From assembly GCF_963576675.1 (NCBI RefSeq), contig NC_088918.1, positions 48,579,501-48,643,500 on the forward strand: a DNA stretch of 64,000 nt, in the 5' to 3' direction. A program made the position numbers and the translations under genes. Origin of the DNA: Euphorbia lathyris (lineage: Eukaryota; Streptophyta; Magnoliopsida; Malpighiales; Euphorbiaceae). The notes beneath the pieces are model-generated. The model was not told the origin of the DNA, ran no database searches, and worked only from the letters and a program-made list of their open reading frames with translations. Shown piece by piece: positions 1-10,301 of this stretch. Position 1 is the stretch's first letter. Every line of letters starts with the position of its first letter.

Positions 1-2955
1 GATGAACTCCTAGAGAGGGAGACAAAAACAACGCCTAAAACGTCAATCGAAGAACCACCGACCCTCGATCTAAAACCCTTACCTGCACATTTAAAATACG
101 TGTTCTTAGCACCACCTATACATTTACCTGTAATTATCTCTGCTAAACTTACAGGTCTTGAGGAAGATCGCTTGGTGGAGGTGTTGAGGAAGCATAAGGG
201 GGCTTTTGGATGGCAAATGTCTGACATAAAAGGGATCAGCCCGTCGCTTTGCGAACACCGGATCTATATGGAAGATAAAGTGAAGCCGACTGCTCAACCA
301 CAGAGAAGGCTTAATCCGAAAATGAAGGAGGTGGTGAAGGCTGAGGTGATTAAGCTGCTTGATACAGGGATGATATTTCCGATCTCTGACAGCCAGTGGG
401 CGAGTCCTGTGCATATTGTGCCAAAGAAGGGAGGCACAACAGTGACGTTGAGCGAGAAGAATGAGTTAATTCCGGTGCGGAAAACGACCGGGTGGCGAAT
501 GTGTGTGGATTTCAGGAAATTAAACGACGCCACTAGGAAGGACCATTTTCCCCTTCCGTTCATCGATCAAATGCTCAAACACATGGCAGGTAAGTTTTTC
601 TTCTGTTGTGTGGATGGGTATTCGGGCTACATGCAAATCTCAGTGGATCCTAACGATCGGGAAAAGACCACTTTCACATGCCCTTTTGGGACATTTGCAT
701 ATAGACGGATGCCCTTTGGATTATGCAATGCACCTACTACATTTCAGAGGTGCATGACAGCTATATTTTCTGATATGATAGAAGATTTCATGGAGGTCTT
801 TATGGACAATTTTTCTATTTTTGGGATGACCTTTGATAGCTGTTTGCATAACTTAGGATTAATGTTGCAAAGATGTGAGGAAACTGATTTAGTTCTAAAC
901 TGGGAAAAGTGTCAGTTTATGGTCACTGAATGTATTGTTCTAGGCCATAAGGTGTCACGAAAAGGCATTGAGGTAGACCCTGCTAAAATTGAGGTCATTG
1001 ACAAACTGCCGCCTCCTTCCAATGTCAAAGAAGTTAGGAGTTTTTTAGGCCATGCTGGTTTTTATAGACGTTTCATTAAAGATTTTTCTAAAATTTCCAG
1101 GCCTATGACCCAATTGTTATTGAAAGATGCCAATTTCGTTTTCACACCCGAATGCCTTGAATCTTTCAATACCTTGAAGGATAAACTGACTAAAGCTCCG
1201 ATAATGGTTAGCCCCAATTGGGATTTACCCTTCGAATTGATGTGCGATGCTAGTGACATAGATGTAGGTGCATGCTTAGGGCAGAAGGCGGACAAAATTT
1301 GCCAACCAATTTCTTACGCTAGTAAAACCCTTAATGATGCTCAAGTAAATTATACAACCACAAAAAAGGAGTTATTAGCTGTGATTTTTGCACTTGACAA
1401 GTTTCGTTCATATTTAGTGCTTTCCAAAGTTATTGTTTACACCGATCATGCTGCATTGAGGTATTTGTTTTCCAAGCAGGATGCAAAACCTAGACTCCTT
1501 AGGTGGATCTTGTTGCTGCAGGAGTTTGATCTGGAGATACGAGATAAGAAAGGAGTGGAGAATGTGGTTGCTGATCATCTCTCCAGATTAGAACAAGAGG
1601 AAATGAATGCGGAAACAACTGCAGGCATCCAAGAGACATTCCCCGATGAATACTTGTTGTCGATACAACATGTACCTTGGTTCGCTGATTTTGCTAACTT
1701 CCTTGTAGGAAAGGTGATCCCTCCAGAATTCTCCTACCAACAACGGAGAAAATTCATGCATGATGCGAAGCAATATTTTTGGGATGATCCATATTTGTTC
1801 AAAGTCTGTGGCGACAACATTATTCGCAGGTGCATACCTGAAGAGGAGATTGCCTCTATCCTGGCATTCTGCCACTCCAAAGAGGTAGGTGGACACCACG
1901 GGGCAGATAAAACTGCAGCTAAGGTACTCTAGAGTGGGCTTTATTGGCCCACCATCTTTCGTGACGCTTTTGATTTTGTTAAAAACGGTGATAAGTGTCA
2001 ACGAACTGGCAATATTTCACAAAGACATGCCATGCCTATGAAACCAATTTTAATTTGTGAAATTTTTGATGTTTGGGGAATAGACTTCATAGGTCCTTTC
2101 CCGAAGTCATTCAATAACGAGTACATCCTTGTAGCCGTAGACTACGTTTCCAAATGGGTTGAGGCTGTAGCCTTGCCTAGTAATGATGCGTGGGCTGTCA
2201 TCCGATTCTTGCAAAAGAACATTTTCACACGGTTTGGCACTCCCCGCACCATTATTAGCGACGGTGGGTCCCATTTTTGCAACCAGGCTTTTAGACAGGT
2301 CCTGTATAAATACGGGGTCACCCATAAAGTGGCAACCCCGTATCACCCTCAGAACAGTGGCCAAGTAGAAGTTTCTAATAGAGAAATCAAAGCTATCCTT
2401 GAAAAAACTGTGAATTCCTCTAGAAATAATTGGTCTCTCAAATTAGATGACGCATTGTGGGCCTATAGGACCGCGTTTAAAACGCCAATTGGTATGTCCC
2501 CATTTAGGCTAGTTTACGGTAAGGCATGCCATCTTCCCGTAGAACTCGAACATAGAGCCTACTGGGCTACACGTTTTCTAAATTTTGATACAAGAGTTGC
2601 AGGAGAAAAACGGTTACTGCAGTTGGATGCCTTGGAAGAGTTAAGGCTTGGTGCCTATGAGAGTTCACGAATCTACAAGGAGAAGACGAAAAGATGGCAC
2701 GACAAGAGAATAATCAAACGTCACTTTGAGGTAGGGGATAAGGTGTTACTATATAACTCCAGGCAGCGATTATTCCCTGATAAGTTAAAGTCGAGGTGGT
2801 ATGGGCCATTTGAGGTCACCCAGTTATTCTCCTCCGGAGCAGTAGAGATCACGAACGGCCGTAGTCCCCCATTCAAGGTCAATGGGCAGCGTCTGAAAAT
2901 TTATGAAGATGACTTGGGCGCAGTGGAGACACTGCGTTATATAGACGCACCATGA
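1..2955 (+). pseudogene. pol: gypsy pol remnant: reverse transcriptase, RNase H, integrase
   Basis: The reading frame is open from base 1, so the protein starts upstream of the window. RT comes first (motif [14 protein letters not shown]), then RNase H ([27 protein letters not shown]), then integrase with its HHCC zinc region and core ([29 protein letters not shown], which supply the D, D and E). Lesions: an in-frame TAG at 1930-1932 splits the integrase zinc domain from the core; the RT active-site box reads FMDN, with Asn (808-810) where the family has a second Asp; and the first Cys of the zinc CxxC pair reads Gly at 1987-1989. The frame ends at 2955 with a basic tail. Together these make an enzymatically dead copy. 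Confidence 0.9.
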
Positions 2956-4520
2956 GGGAGTTTTCCTATCCTATCTCCTTTCTTTCACTTACTGTTCAAT
3001 TTCATATATATGCATCTTTTGGAATTAAATGCATAATTTAGTGTGGGGGAGGAGGCAATAGGATAGGACATCTTGTACATGTACCAATTGCATGCTTCAT
3101 ACACTATTTGTATTTGTGTTTTGTGGTATGTTTTGGTTTGTTTATTGTCTGCTTTCAATTCGTAGGATTTCAGAGATTTCGCTTTTGCTTTCAGTACTCA
3201 GAAATAAAAAGAATAAGAATCTTAGGCAGTTGATTTTTGATGCGTCTAGCAATCCTGACATTACAGTTGAAATTGTGCTCTGAAAGTCTGAAAGCTCGGG
3301 GAAATGGATGCATGCAAAAACTTGTGAACAATATTTGAGTCCCCAAAGAGTGTTTTTAACTAAGATTGACATGGAACGTTTCGTTAGGTGAGGCTAGGAT
3401 TGTTGCAAATAACCCCTAAATTGTGAGTTAGAGCCTAAAGGTCGATATTTTAGACTCATTTTTAGGAACAATCGATCTCTTAGGTGTGGGATTACAGTTA
3501 TTGTCATTATGCTCATAGGAATTGCATCCAATACTGGTTGAATGTGGTGTTATAATTGAACTTGAAATGATGAGGCAATCTAGGTCTAGCCATTTGTGAA
3601 TGCAGCCCAGTCTTTGATTAGCCAAAATCCTTTACAAATTCCACTAGATAAGCCCCTTTGAGCCTTATTTACCCATTTTCTTTGATCAACCGTGTTACAA
3701 GCCCTTAGCCTTCCTAAATGCCCTTTCTTACCCAAGTTAACTGACTTAATTTCAGCTAGAAGGTCCTTAGGCACACATCCTTCAAATTTCCATTATCTAT
3801 CATTGAAAGGTTATGATTCTAAATAGAAGAAGTAGCCAATTCATATTGACTCTTTGTCCCCTCTGTCTCAAAAGAAAAGAAAAGAAAAGAAAATTTATTG
3901 TTCAAAAATTGAACCGAATAAATTGTAGAGGAAAGGATAAAAGACACTCTTTAATTGCTTCCCGAACTGAAATAAAACAACCTTGAGCTTTCATCTCGCA
4001 CATAGCGGAAATTGTGCCAATTTTTGAGAAACAAATTAAAAAAAAAATCTAGCTAGTTGAGTCATTAACTTTTTACCTAAATTCCCTTCTTCCTACCCCC
4101 AAACCTTAGCTTATGTTACAACCCATTAAAGACCTTTAATCTTGTTTATTTGTGATGCGTGATTTCAACCGGATGGATGATGCAATCCCAACGTGACCAT
4201 TTTGTGCAACACACTGTAGAGCGTTTGCCAAATTCATATCACACCCAAACACTTGAGCGCAAGAGCGACCACCTGTGAGCTAGCAACCTTAGTCCTCGCC
4301 TTTTGTTTTCGCAAAGTGTTGGTTGATAAAACTAAATAATCAGTTTTGGAGATTTATCTGAGGTTCACTTTGTTTTTAATTGCAACTTGAGTAGTCTGAA
4401 ACTGTATGGATTATAAGAGTGCAATGGATCCTTGTCTATGTGCGGGAGCTATTCGTTGAAATTTCGCTGCTTTTGACTCTTTCTTGCTTGAGGACAAGCA
4501 AGATTCAAGTGTGGGGAGGT
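2956..4520 (+). other. non-coding 3' internal region of the Athila-like element
   Basis: This is 1.56 kb with no ORF above about 80 codons and no recognisable env-like protein. A purine tract at 3041-3056 (tgtgggggaggaggc) looks like an extra internal polypurine tract. A simple repeat (aaaagaaaag) lies near 3870. The region ends in the hairpin and polypurine tract described separately. Confidence 0.6.
4484..4520 (+). promoter_or_regulatory. hairpin plus polypurine tract before the 3' LTR
   Basis: TTGCTTG (4484-4490), loop AGGA, CAAGCAA (4495-4501) is a perfect 7-bp stem. Nineteen bases follow before the LTR, including the purine tract GTGTGGGGAGG, which would prime plus-strand DNA synthesis. 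The same hairpin sits at the same distance from two other LTRs in this window (7827-7844 minus strand; 13701-13718). Confidence 0.75.
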
Positions 4521-4778
4521 TGATAGCTCATATTTATATAGGGTTTTTAGGATTGTTTTAGTTTGTTTTTGCTTTATTTCCATTCAATCTCAGTATCATT
4601 TTGTTATCTTTTAGTTAAAATCAGTAATTTCCGTTACTTATGGCATTTTCTGTATTTTCAGGTGTTTTTAGGACTGCTTGAGCATTTCCGGACAGTTCGG
4701 GGACCACTAGAGCAAATTCCGAAACCACAGGGACCAAAACAGATAACTTCCGGAGGGAACTGCCCTTTCTCAGCACCT

Positions 4779-4946
4779 GTCTCGCCGAGACAGTGCCTGC
4801 CTCGGCGAGACAGGCCCTCGTCTCGTCGAGACATAGCTTGTCTCGACGAGACGTGGCGGGCTGATGGTTCCCAAAGGGAACCATCACGTGGTGTCTCGTC
4901 GAGACACCCTTTCGTCTCGTCGAGACACCTCTTGTCTCGACGAGAC
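4779..4946 (+). repeat. seven-copy array of 13-bp palindromes in LTR U3
   Basis: Copies of GTCTCGNCGAGAC or close variants start at 4779, 4799, 4820, 4840, 4893, 4914 and 4934, spaced about 20-21 bp within two groups. Between the groups is a perfect hairpin GATGGTTCCC-AAA-GGGAACCATC (4863-4885). The centre base alternates (C, G, T, A, T, T, A) while both arms stay complementary. The array lies upstream of the LTR TATA box, where enhancer sites would be expected. Confidence 0.85.
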
Positions 4947-5043
4947 GAGACGCTGGAAAGTAATTTCTCAGCGTCTTCTCACCTCCAGGGCGCGAATCTT
5001 GGCCCGAAAAATGTCCAAAATACCCCCCTAACACACCTAGCAC

Positions 5044-5051
5044 TATAAATA
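5044..5051 (+). promoter_or_regulatory. LTR TATA box
   Basis: TATAAATA inside the LTR, downstream of the palindrome array and followed about 35 bp later by a T- and CT-rich stretch typical of LTR transcript starts. It probably defines the U3/R boundary of the Athila-like element. Confidence 0.6.
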
Positions 5052-6147
5052 GAACATTATGCCTCTTTTGTGGGGGTTACCTTTTTCTTTTTCTGTTTTT
5101 GGCTTCTCTTCCTCCTCTTTCTCCCTTTCTCTTTGTAGGAGATTTTTAGTTTCTTCCATTGTAATTGTTGTTACTTGAAGATTGGTGAGGAGAGTTCTAT
5201 CCATTTTGTAATCAGAATCAGACAAAGCCGGGTTTTAGATTTCTAAATCCCTCAATCTGTCTCTTACTTTTCTTACTTATTTGATTAATGATGATTCATG
5301 TTGATAATATGTGCTTCAGTGATTTGATTAGTTTAATTATGAACTAATCCCCATCCAATCTGGGATGGGGATGAGATTGATTGTGTAACCTTGAATGATT
5401 AGGGATTTGGGTTTATGGGATTATTCCCAATTGATCAGATTATGCAGGCTTAGTGACCTGGATTTGTCAAAACTAGGATTATTGTTAGAATGAGATTCGA
5501 TGATGATCAACTAGCCCGAAATTGCTGAACCTAAAGCCTTGATTCTGACAAATTTAGGATTGTAGATAGGTGAGTACCTGACCAAGGAACTACCTAATCC
5601 GAATGGGAATAATCTGACCTCGCTAGAGACCACTAGGAGTGCGGACTAGTGGCTGGGCTATGGCTCTAGCCTTAATCACCACAGAACCTAATGCTTTGCA
5701 TACCTAGGTTATATGCCTAATCAAGCCGTCAACCGATTGCATGTGAATAGACTACACGAGATTGGCAGTCTTCATATGGTTAATTAGGTGATTACCGTCA
5801 ACTATCATTAGGATATAAACCTGAATCCCAGTAAATTATACATGGAGACCAATTAAGGGAATCCCCATCTTAGATTGTTTCATCAATTAGATCAAATCCT
5901 CCCGGTCACACGTTTTTATCTTTTGTTTTCGAAATTCATCTGCTTAATCACTTCTCCAATATTTATTCAACCTCCTGACAATTACGCCTTCTTCCCTAGA
6001 CTAATTAGTTGTGGCAAATAGTCCTTGTGGTTCGATCTCGTGCTTAGCACAATACTACTTGATGCGATAGGATACACTTGTCCTGTTAATTGCTATATAC
6101 TTTACAAACATCACCTTACAATCCAAAAAAAATTTGCATATCTATCA

Positions 6148-6427
6148 ATGGCTGAAAAATCACCAAGAGTGAGTAACAAAGTTGTCACACAAAAAGATAG
6201 AAAAACATTCATTCATCTGTTATCTCACTGAATCAAAAATTGCCTACACAATCAGCCACATTCAATTACAATCTTAAAGTAACAGGGGATTTTGGGATTA
6301 TTTGTTATTCAATTTGCTTTATGCCACAAGGCATTAAAAAAACTTGAGTACCCTACTTAACTTGGTTAGGATTTCCTTGTTTTATCAAGGCTGAATCAAT
6401 CTCATTTGCAAAGCACCATTATGCATG
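6148..6427 (+). other. remnant of second gypsy element between insertions
   Basis: These 280 bp lie between the LTR end at 6147 and the minus-strand element. Together with 11690-11737 and 13575-13738 they form one sequence once the two insertions and their target duplications are removed, leading to the polypurine tract and LTR at 13739. No protein domain is recognised in it. Confidence 0.45.
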
Positions 6428-6432
6428 CTCAA

Positions 6433-7807
6433 TGGTATGTTAGATATGGACTCTAGCAAGTGTACTAGGTCGTGTGTAGTGTTTGGTAAGACCAAGTGTC
6501 GTATTCCACAGGGCTTGAGATGGAAATTATGTGAAAGATTACCTTGAACAGTTGTTCGAATATGCGAAATATAATTGATAATTGTTTGGGTGGGATTTTT
6601 ATACTGAAAGCAGTAAATAAATGCATAAAATAAAAATAACAAGTTTAGCACAAACTCAGAACTGGTAACTGCTCGCACAGCCGTTCCATTAACATAAGCA
6701 TACATAAATTTCATGGTTCGGGTATCTTTCTCTTTTATCATTAAGGTCCGGTGTCCCATTTCCAAAGATTGTAAGCATACAGATTAACCAAGTGTCCTTG
6801 CGTTAAGTGCATCCAAGCATTAAGACCCAGAAAGCATTCATAAATGAAACCCCGATAGGTGGTCGATTCCGTCCTCAACAACCTATACCAAAGATTATTT
6901 CCACAACGCTAGAGCACCGCCGTGTCATCTATTGTTGCTATTACAGAGATTGGATCCTAATCTAAGCATTTAAGTAACTCCAAAGAATATTTCCACAACG
7001 CTAGAGCACTCTGGTGTCATCTATTGTTGCTATTTCAAAGAGTATTTCCACAACGCTAGAGCACTCTCGTGTCATCTATTATTGCTGTTACAGAGATCTG
7101 ATCATAATCTAAGTAACTCTTTAATAACCATTCAGAGATAAACATGCTTCATTAATAAAACAGTATACTTACAATCACCATTAGAGGATGGCCAAGCTTG
7201 CTAAGATGGTTGTTCCCTCATTTTCATGAAGGAACAGCCTCGAACACCATAAAAGAAGCTCCCAAAATGGAGGCTGGAAATATATTGATAAGATGGGATC
7301 CTTACAAAGTAGAAAAATGAATCTATTTATACTAAAAAGCTAAACTATGTTAAAAGGGTAAAATTGTCAAACGGTTGTTTGAATCAATAAAAGCAACTAT
7401 TTCTAGCCATTATATTACATACATGTGTTAGGATGGTGACAGATGGTGGATTATAGCTGTATAGCACTTCTTATCTCTTATCCTTTATAAATCCGCGTGT
7501 CAACCCGTTTACCCACTTTTTCACCCGAATCGGAACGGCGAACAACTGTTCGATCCTTTTCTCACAGGTGTTCTATCAGAATAGATATTTGTAGATGATG
7601 GATCTGCGCATAAGTCCATTTACCCACTTTCTGACCCGAATTTGGATGGGAACATGCTGTTCGATCTTTCTGCTCAACTGTTTGCTTGACTTTGGCTGTT
7701 TTGTCAGAATAGCTGTTTGTAGCTTGGATTTGGCTATAAACTTGGTCTTTTATGCTCTTCTCCATGAATGTTCTAGCCAATAAATCTTGTCCAATATGCT
7801 CGTATCA
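6433..7807 (-). repeat. 3' LTR of the minus-strand element
   Basis: Direct-repeat partner of 10302-11684 (1375 versus 1383 bp). A minus-strand TATA box is at 7324-7331 (plus strand TATTTATA). The LTR contains a three-copy tandem repeat (near 6893-7112) and several GAACA-N2/3-TGTTC dyads (6546, 7540, 7650). Confidence 0.9.
6893..7112 (-). repeat. three-copy tandem repeat inside the LTR
   Basis: The phrase tttccacaacgctagagcac followed by a variant of gtgtcatctattgttgct occurs three times at unequal spacing (65-120 bp). The same three copies occur in the other LTR at about 10763-10975, so the amplification predates this insertion. Confidence 0.8.
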
Positions 7808-7844
7808 AATACCCCAACTTATACATTTGCTTGTCCTCAAGCAA
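7808..7844 (-). promoter_or_regulatory. hairpin plus polypurine tract (minus strand)
   Basis: On the minus strand TTGCTTG-AGGA-CAAGCAA (7827-7844) is followed by 19 nt containing the purine run aagttggggt, then the LTR start TGATAC. Layout and spacing match the module at 4484-4520. Confidence 0.8.
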
Positions 7845-8984
7845 AATAGAACGGAGAACAACTGTTCGAAGAGAAACAAAGAAGATGACATAGAACAAAC
7901 ACAACAGCAAATCACAAGTAGCAAAATTTATTCATGCTTCAATTACAAAGATTATTCCAAGTTTGAGTCAAAGAAAAGGAACTAAAAACTGATTAAGTCA
8001 ACAAGAATTTAAATCTCCAAATAGCATGATGAAGTGCAATTTGATCACAAAGCAATTGCTAAGGGAACACTCGTCCTCACTCATAGTGTTTGATATTTAA
8101 AAGTTAGTTGTTTAAGCACTCAAACAACTATGCAAGTAGAGAAAAGATTATGACTTTGCAAATCAGTGCAAACAAAGTAGTCCATAACTGACATGGCATG
8201 ATCTAAAGGTCTTGAAAGGGTTGAAGCTGGGGTATCAGGATATGGAAGTGAAAGACTTTTGGGTGAAAGGCAGTTGTTGAGTTTTTTAATGAACAAGCAT
8301 TTTCTTTTAGTGGGAACAGCTGTGTCCTATAAGCATGTATACATTTGAGAAGAGCAGACATTTTTTTAAGATAAACATTCTTCTCCTCTTTCTTTGGAAA
8401 ACACAATGCTTGAATTGTTTTCTTGTTTAGGATTAGGACAACAGTGAACAGCTAGTTATCATGCCTAAAAGCATTTTACTCAAAACAACTCCTGAGGGTT
8501 GATTGTAATGATTTGCAATGAATAATTGGTGAAGGTAATGTGTGTAGGGTAAACAAAAATCAGGTTAGGCTCAATAGGGTTCTCTAAAAGTGGATGTTCT
8601 TTAAGAACATGTGTTCAACAGTTAAACATAGTTGATTAAACCTAATGCATTTGTCCTTTCATGCCATACAACTATAAACAAGTTGCAAGGGCTACCAAAG
8701 AAAAGCCTATCTATTCTAAAACATGCAAAGCCCATTCAACAATAAAATGTTGCATAAACATGCAAATGAAGGCTCAAACCTCACTGAGAAGGGTAAACAT
8801 GCAATAGGCTAAAGTGATCAAACATGGAGATAGACATTCTTATTAATACAATCAATTCAAAATTCTAATTCTATATTATCAAACTCAAAATAGTCTTAAT
8901 AATCAAAATATAAGTAAATTAATACTACCTAGGCTACTACTGCATGCATGGAAGAAAAGGACAGAATGGATAGATATACACAAG

Positions 8985-9120
8985 TGAACATATAGTTGTT
9001 CAAGAAGCGAACAACCAAGGAAAAAAAATGAACACATAGCTATTTAGTAGGCGAACAACCAAGAAAAACAAAAACGAACACATAGTTATTCAAGAGGTGA
9101 ACAACCAAGAAAAACAAAAA
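8985..9120 (-). repeat. 46-bp tandem repeat, three units
   Basis: Three units of about 46 bp, each containing gaacacatag...gcgaacaaccaag with small differences, lie in the interior of the minus-strand element. Confidence 0.75.
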
Positions 9121-10277
9121 TTAAATAAAAAATTGGTGCTTAAAGAGGACAAACCAAACACAAAGTCAACATCAAAGGAATTAGATGATAAGCAAACAAC
9201 AAGCAACAGTGTCAAGTAGTAATTCCTCCACCCCCAACTTAAAAATTTGCATTGTCCCCACTATCAAACAGGAAGCAACAACAGAAACTACACATACCAA
9301 CCGAACAACCAAAACCATCCAATGGGTAAGTGATGGTAACAGAACAGCCAGTTGGAAATAGAGGTACAAGTTTGCTTAGTCAAAACGGATGGCGAGGATT
9401 CAACATCGCCTTTTACAACAACTGCATCATAGGGGTACCTTCATCATTTAGATCATTTGCTTTCACAGGGGGGCTGTGCTTAAATCCTTTAAAGAAGCAG
9501 GAACAACTGTTCACACCTGATTGCACTTGTTTTGCACAGCTGCAGTCTGTGAAAAACAAAGGAAAGTGATAATAACATGGGTGAACATCATAGCACAAAG
9601 AAGTATAGAAAAAGAGAAATAAAAATGTGATGGAAAAATTAAATTTTTTTTAACACTTTCCAATCACAAAAGATTGAGCCCCAAAATTTTTTAATTGATG
9701 GCTTTTTACTTTTTCTATGAAAGATTGTACCCCTAACATAAATCAAGAACATCCATTCACCTTCCTCAAATTTTTACAAGACATTTCACCTACCCAATTT
9801 TTAAATCAAAGTAAAATTTAAAACGTATCTCCAACCTTATCTTAAATTATAATTTTGAGGAAATAGTTTTTCAACTTTACCTTAAGAAAATAAAAAAATA
9901 TAAAAAAATATCTCAAAATCCAATGGCTACAATGAAAATTAAAAACACAAAATATAAATACAGAAATAAAGCATTAAAATAAAGGATAGAATGTTTGGGG
10001 TTTCCAAGACTTTTGCTACAATTGGTGTTTGCAGCGAACACCATATTCCTCCTTGCTTGTTCATAGTTACCACATTGATTTTCCCTTCCATTCTTCGTCT
10101 AGCACGTTTGAGTGTTCTTCTCATCCTCCTATATAGGTCCTGTCACGTGATCTAATAGAAAAAATAACCAGCAAAACTCTGCGCATAAACTAAAATAGTT
10201 GTTCTAATCTAGCACACCATGAACAAACCGGTTGAACATCTATTTAAGAATATATTTCACAAAAATTTCACTTTCAA

Positions 10278-10295
10278 TCCCCGGCAACGGCGCCA
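10278..10295 (-). promoter_or_regulatory. primer-binding site matching tRNA-Asp
   Basis: Plus-strand tccccggcaacggcgcca is identical to the 3' end of plant tRNA-Asp(GTC) including CCA, from memory of that tRNA. The minus strand is therefore the primer-binding site, 6 nt inside the 5' LTR. This sets the element's orientation and places it near the Athila/Tat group, which commonly uses this primer. Confidence 0.88.
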
Positions 10296-10301
10296 AAAAC
10301 T

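Larger units (their letters stand above)
1..6147 (+). mobile_element. Athila-like Ty3/gypsy retrotransposon, 3' portion
   Basis: The left edge cuts this element inside pol, so the 5' LTR, gag and protease are outside the window. What is visible, in order, is reverse transcriptase, RNase H, integrase, a 1.56-kb non-coding tail, a hairpin plus polypurine tract, and the 3' LTR at 4521-6147. The RT-RNase H-integrase order makes it gypsy; the RT wording around [20 protein letters not shown] resembles the Athila lineage as I know it. No target duplication can be checked because the left end is missing. The element is inactive: see the pol entry. Confidence 0.88.
4521..6147 (+). repeat. 3' LTR of the Athila-like element (1627 bp)
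   Basis: The LTR starts TGATAG directly after the polypurine tract and ends CTATCA, giving perfect 6-bp terminal inverted repeats with TG...CA. A TATA box lies at 5044-5051. An array of short palindromes fills the presumed U3 promoter 90-265 bp upstream of it. The ends are inferred from the inverted repeats and polypurine tract; no second copy is in the window to align. Confidence 0.8.
7808..10301 (-). other. non-coding internal region of the minus-strand element
   Basis: This is 2.5 kb without any convincing coding region; the longest ORFs are below 80 codons. A second purine-rich tract typical of gypsy 3' regions (minus strand gttgggggtgg) lies near 9230, suggesting descent from an autonomous gypsy element by internal deletion. 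A three-unit 46-bp tandem repeat (8985-9120) and dyads GAACAACTGTTC at 7856-7867 and 9501-9512 are present. Confidence 0.65.

Noticed and set aside
3092..3283. 63-codon hydrophobic ORF after the Athila-like integrase, as an env remnant
   Set aside because: Too short, and T-rich sequence gives hydrophobic codons by composition; no supporting motif.
4779..4946. CRISPR-like array
   Set aside because: The spacing is regular, but the repeats are 13 bp palindromes with about 7-bp gaps, inside a plant LTR; no cas genes and a eukaryotic context.
4563..5048. 161-codon ORF and opposite 140-codon ORF in the Athila-like LTR
   Set aside because: Open on both strands only because the palindrome array lacks stops; no domain; lies across the LTR promoter.
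10278..10295. tRNA-Asp gene fragment
   Set aside because: Only the 3' end including CCA is present, adjacent to an LTR; it is the primer-binding site.
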